Of a stretch of DNA of 64,000 nucleotides, positions 62,172-64,000 are shown piece after piece (the first letter of the stretch is position 1; every line of letters begins with the position of its first letter). The stretch spans positions 1-64,000 of the forward strand of contig JADQBA010000025.1 in assembly GCA_016903675.1 (NCBI GenBank), given 5' to 3'. The position numbers were made by a program, and so were the translations under genes. The notes beneath the pieces are model-generated. The model was given only the letters and a program-made list of their open reading frames with translations. It did no database searches and was not told the origin of the DNA. The DNA is from Stigonema ocellatum SAG 48.90 = DSM 106950 (lineage in GTDB: Bacteria > Cyanobacteriota > Cyanobacteriia > Cyanobacteriales > Nostocaceae).

Positions 62172-63264
62172 CGGAGTCGGCTAAGGGTAAATCAATTGAG
62201 AACACACATCCAAGATGGGGGACATTACGAACTGAGAGTATACCATTGTTTAGCGAGACGGCGCGTCGTGAGATCGTCAGCCCGATCCCCAATCCAGATT
62301 TATCTGTTCCCATCTGAGAAAAAGGCTGAAAGAGTTCTTCCGCCTCACCATTCGGCAGTCCTCCACATTGATCCTCTATTTCAAGCAAAACACGCCCACC
62401 TACAGCCTTACTGCGTATCCATACAATCCCAGACGGCTGAGTGAACTTAATGGCATTTTGAACCAAATTCGATAGGGCAGATATTATTAGGTGACGATCT
62501 ATTAAAACCTCCAATTCGGGGGCCACCTCAACGCGCACCGAAATTGATTTCGCACTTGCTTCAAACGATGCAGTAGCCTCAACTTCACTGACTAAGTTAA
62601 TAACTCGATATCTCTGATATTGAACGGTTGGTTCATTCCGCAGTCGCACCTCAACAAGCGAACGATCAATAATGTCTCTCATCCGCGTATGGGCATTTTC
62701 AAGAATTCGAGATGTACTTCCATTGGCTGCGACTTTCCCTGTCTTTATAAGTTGGTAAGCTACGGTAGCGCCGGTCAACGCATTTCGCAACTCATGTGCT
62801 AGAAATCCAAGACGCTGAACCTCATCCCGCTCTGCATTCTCGCGCTGACCTCGATTAAACTCTGTAACCGCTTCAGCAATAGCGATATCGAGGCAGAAAT
62901 TTAATCGATTGAATTCGCGAGGGGATGCTGTTTGATTACTACTTTCCTCCACATACTCAGTGATAGCTTGACAAAGAGCGCCGTAGCCATGAACAACCTG
63001 AGAAATGCTGTAGCCAAGTTTTAACGATTCCTTTCCTCGGCGCTCTGCGGAGGCTCTGTGAACACGAGCTATAGAATTGTTACGTATTTCCGCAGATTCA
63101 TCTGTATCAGCACGTAACACTTCGATGAGTTCATCGTAGAACACAGGTAATCCTTTTTCCATTTCGTCGCTCGAACTCCTCTCACCAGCAAGGGTCACAA
63201 TCTTCTTTGAACACAAGGCGAGAATTTCGTCACGTTCTGCTAATAGAAATTCATGTAACATCAT
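62143..63264 (-). CDS. Sensor histidine kinase with RsbRD-like N-terminus
   Basis: About 373 residues from ATG 63264 (MLHEFLLAERDEILALCS). The N-terminal helical domain (to about 150) resembles RsbRD-type sensors; H-box LAHELRNALTGA, N-box ALSNLVQNAIKF, and G-boxes EIEDQCGGLP and SGLGIGLTISRR make a complete kinase. The C-terminal residues after FSIDLPLADS (SANLNLGKAV) lie in the IS607 end, so the native tail may have been changed. No receiver adjacent. The frame is open to 63345 but without better starts. Confidence 0.85.
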   Translation of the reverse strand: MMLHEFLLAERDEILALCSKKIVTLAGERSSSDEMEKGLPVFYDELIEVLRADTDESAEIRNNSIARVHRASAERRGKESLKLGYSISQVVHGYGALCQAITEYVEESSNQTASPREFNRLNFCLDIAIAEAVTEFNRGQRENAERDEVQRLGFLAHELRNALTGATVAYQLIKTGKVAANGSTSRILENAHTRMRDIIDRSLVEVRLRNEPTVQYQRYRVINLVSEVEATASFEASAKSISVRVEVAPELEVLIDRHLIISALSNLVQNAIKFTQPSGIVWIRSKAVGGRVLLEIEDQCGGLPNGEAEELFQPFSQMGTDKSGLGIGLTISRRAVSLNNGILSVRNVPHLGCVFSIDLPLADSANLNLGKAV

Positions 63265-63362
63265 TATTATGTTTTTTATTAATTTTAGACTCATTCTACA
63301 ATAAGGAGATCGCCGTTCATATGCATGACGTTCTGGCGATCGCACCCACCCCGATCCACTTG

Positions 63363-63392
63363 TGTAGAGACGCGACCGGTCGCGTCTCTACA
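63363..63392. repeat. Perfect 30-base palindrome
   Basis: TGTAGAGACGCGACC and its exact complement abut. A related palindrome is the core of the element at 14894-14927. Confidence 0.85.
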
Positions 63393-63491
63393 AGTCTGAA
63401 ATTCATATGGTTCAGCCCTAACTGAACGGTATTGCGTTAAAACCCGCTTTTGAGGCGCTCCAGCAGTCGCGCCCCTACATCATTTCTCTTG

Positions 63492-63890
63492 ATGTCTAAT
63501 GCAGACAGTGAGGAAAGAATAATTTATTTACCAGAAAAAGGTTTATTTGGCAATTTTTTTGTTAGAATACTTATATGGAAACAAATTGGCATTTTAAATC
63601 AAATAAGCTATTTAGTCCTGTTGTCTTTAGACCTGATTTTAGTAGCTTTAACCCAATCAATTCATTCCCAGCTTGGTCTTCGGCACTCGATAGGTGGTCG
63701 AGAAAATAAGCAACTAGGCTCTGGCTCTCAAATAGGTCTGTTGTTTATCAGTGTTTTGTTAGCCATCGTTGTATTAGGACTCGTTGCCATGAGTAACGCA
63801 ACAGATGCCATTACCTGGTTAAAGCAAGCTGAATTTTTGCCGTGTTTACGGACGAGCTACAGAATTGGTAGATCGGTTTTTTACGAATAG
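63492..63890 (+). CDS. Hypothetical membrane protein
   Basis: About 132 residues from ATG 63492 (MSNADSEERIIYLPEKG). Two hydrophobic segments: ISYLVLLSLDLILVALTQ and IGLLFISVLLAIVVLGLVAM. I do not recognise the family. A following gene starts 13 bases after its stop with a good ribosome binding site, which supports an operon. Confidence 0.55.
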   Translation: MSNADSEERIIYLPEKGLFGNFFVRILIWKQIGILNQISYLVLLSLDLILVALTQSIHSQLGLRHSIGGRENKQLGSGSQIGLLFISVLLAIVVLGLVAMSNATDAITWLKQAEFLPCLRTSYRIGRSVFYE

Positions 63891-63903
63891 GAGATTAACT
63901 GCA

Positions 63904-64000
63904 ATGGTACATAATTTTGCTGAATTGCGCGGTTATCACTTGACAGTCAAAGGACTACAAACTAAGGGTGGCAAATTGTTAAAAGAAGAGTTAGCAACCA
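63904..64000 (+). CDS. Unknown gene, 3' end outside window
   Basis: ATG 63904 lies eight bases after AGGAG and opens MVHNFAELRGYHLTVKGLQ. Only 32 codons are visible; no family can be assigned. Confidence 0.6.
   Translation, partial: MVHNFAELRGYHLTVKGLQTKGGKLLKEELAT

Larger units (their letters stand above)
59690..62190 (+). mobile_element. IS607-type element with divergent TnpB
   Basis: Contains the serine recombinase and TnpB-like genes. Ends are approximate; no clear inverted repeats are expected for IS607. The right end overlaps the 3' end of a histidine kinase gene. Confidence 0.65.

Noticed and set aside
63265..63345. N-terminal extension of the histidine kinase
   Set aside because: Upstream codons run into a palindrome-rich intergenic region; MLHEFLLAERDE fits better as the start.

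Overview
The window reads as DNA of a large-genome filamentous cyanobacterium (Nostocales-like). GCGATCGC palindromes are frequent, and there are many heptad (GGGGAGT/GGGGAAT) repeats and short inverted-repeat elements. Hybrid kinase/histidine-kinase giants, CHAT proteins, group II introns, an XisH fragment and an arsenosugar locus also fit. No rRNA or tRNA gene was seen. Names rest on recognising motifs and families by eye; no search was run.

Layout. 1-14.7 kb: two trifunctional kinase/ATPase/histidine kinases (the first cut by the window edge) and a receiver-histidine kinase. Between the first two lie an EF-Ts fragment, a short CHAT protein, a broken small exported protein with a tightly coupled acidic partner, and a long inverted-repeat element. 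14.7-18.9 kb: miniature elements, an XisH remnant and an arsenosugar operon read leftward (glycosyltransferase, FAD disulfide reductase, ArsM). 19-20.8 kb: a divergent TnpB-like protein. 21.2-30 kb: a leftward operon encoding a kinase-macro-CHAT fusion with no CHAT cysteine, an intact CHAT protein, a broken CHAT copy, a coiled-coil protein, a beta-propeller and an Hsp70 N-terminal stub. It looks like a conflict or signalling system. 30.2-32.1 kb: decayed defence-like genes (a helicase N-terminus and a frameshifted AAA ATPase with a partner). 32.8-39.8 kb: a complete N-type ATP synthase operon in the order R-B-E-F-A-G-D-C-Q, with an apparent sodium-type c subunit. 39.8-46.1 kb: an HTH-TnpB operon whose tnpB is split by a group II intron, which is itself split inside its reverse transcriptase gene by a second group II intron (a twintron). 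46.3-48 kb: a paralogue of the small exported protein with its own partner, then IS200-type tnpA. 48.1-51.4 kb: glgX, an unknown gene and a receiver whose phospho-acceptor position is Glu. 52.6-57.1 kb: a pentapeptide protein, an HTH-NACHT NTPase and a nucleotidyltransferase pair. 57.4-59.6 kb: aroA and a DUF433/DUF5615 module with a stop in the toxin. 59.7-63.3 kb: an IS607 element with a second divergent TnpB, then a histidine kinase. 63.5-64 kb: the start of an unknown operon.

How it fits together. Housekeeping or metabolic blocks (N-ATPase, arsenosugar, glgX, aroA) sit between accessory islands rich in conflict-type proteins (CHAT, macro, NACHT, toxin-like pairs) and mobile DNA. Small elements supply the stop codons of at least three genes and lie inside or between coding regions elsewhere. 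The best candidates for something undescribed are the kinase-macro-CHAT operon, the paired small exported proteins with dissimilar tails, and the intron-in-intron-in-tnpB nest, whose splice arithmetic restores an open 630-residue maturase.
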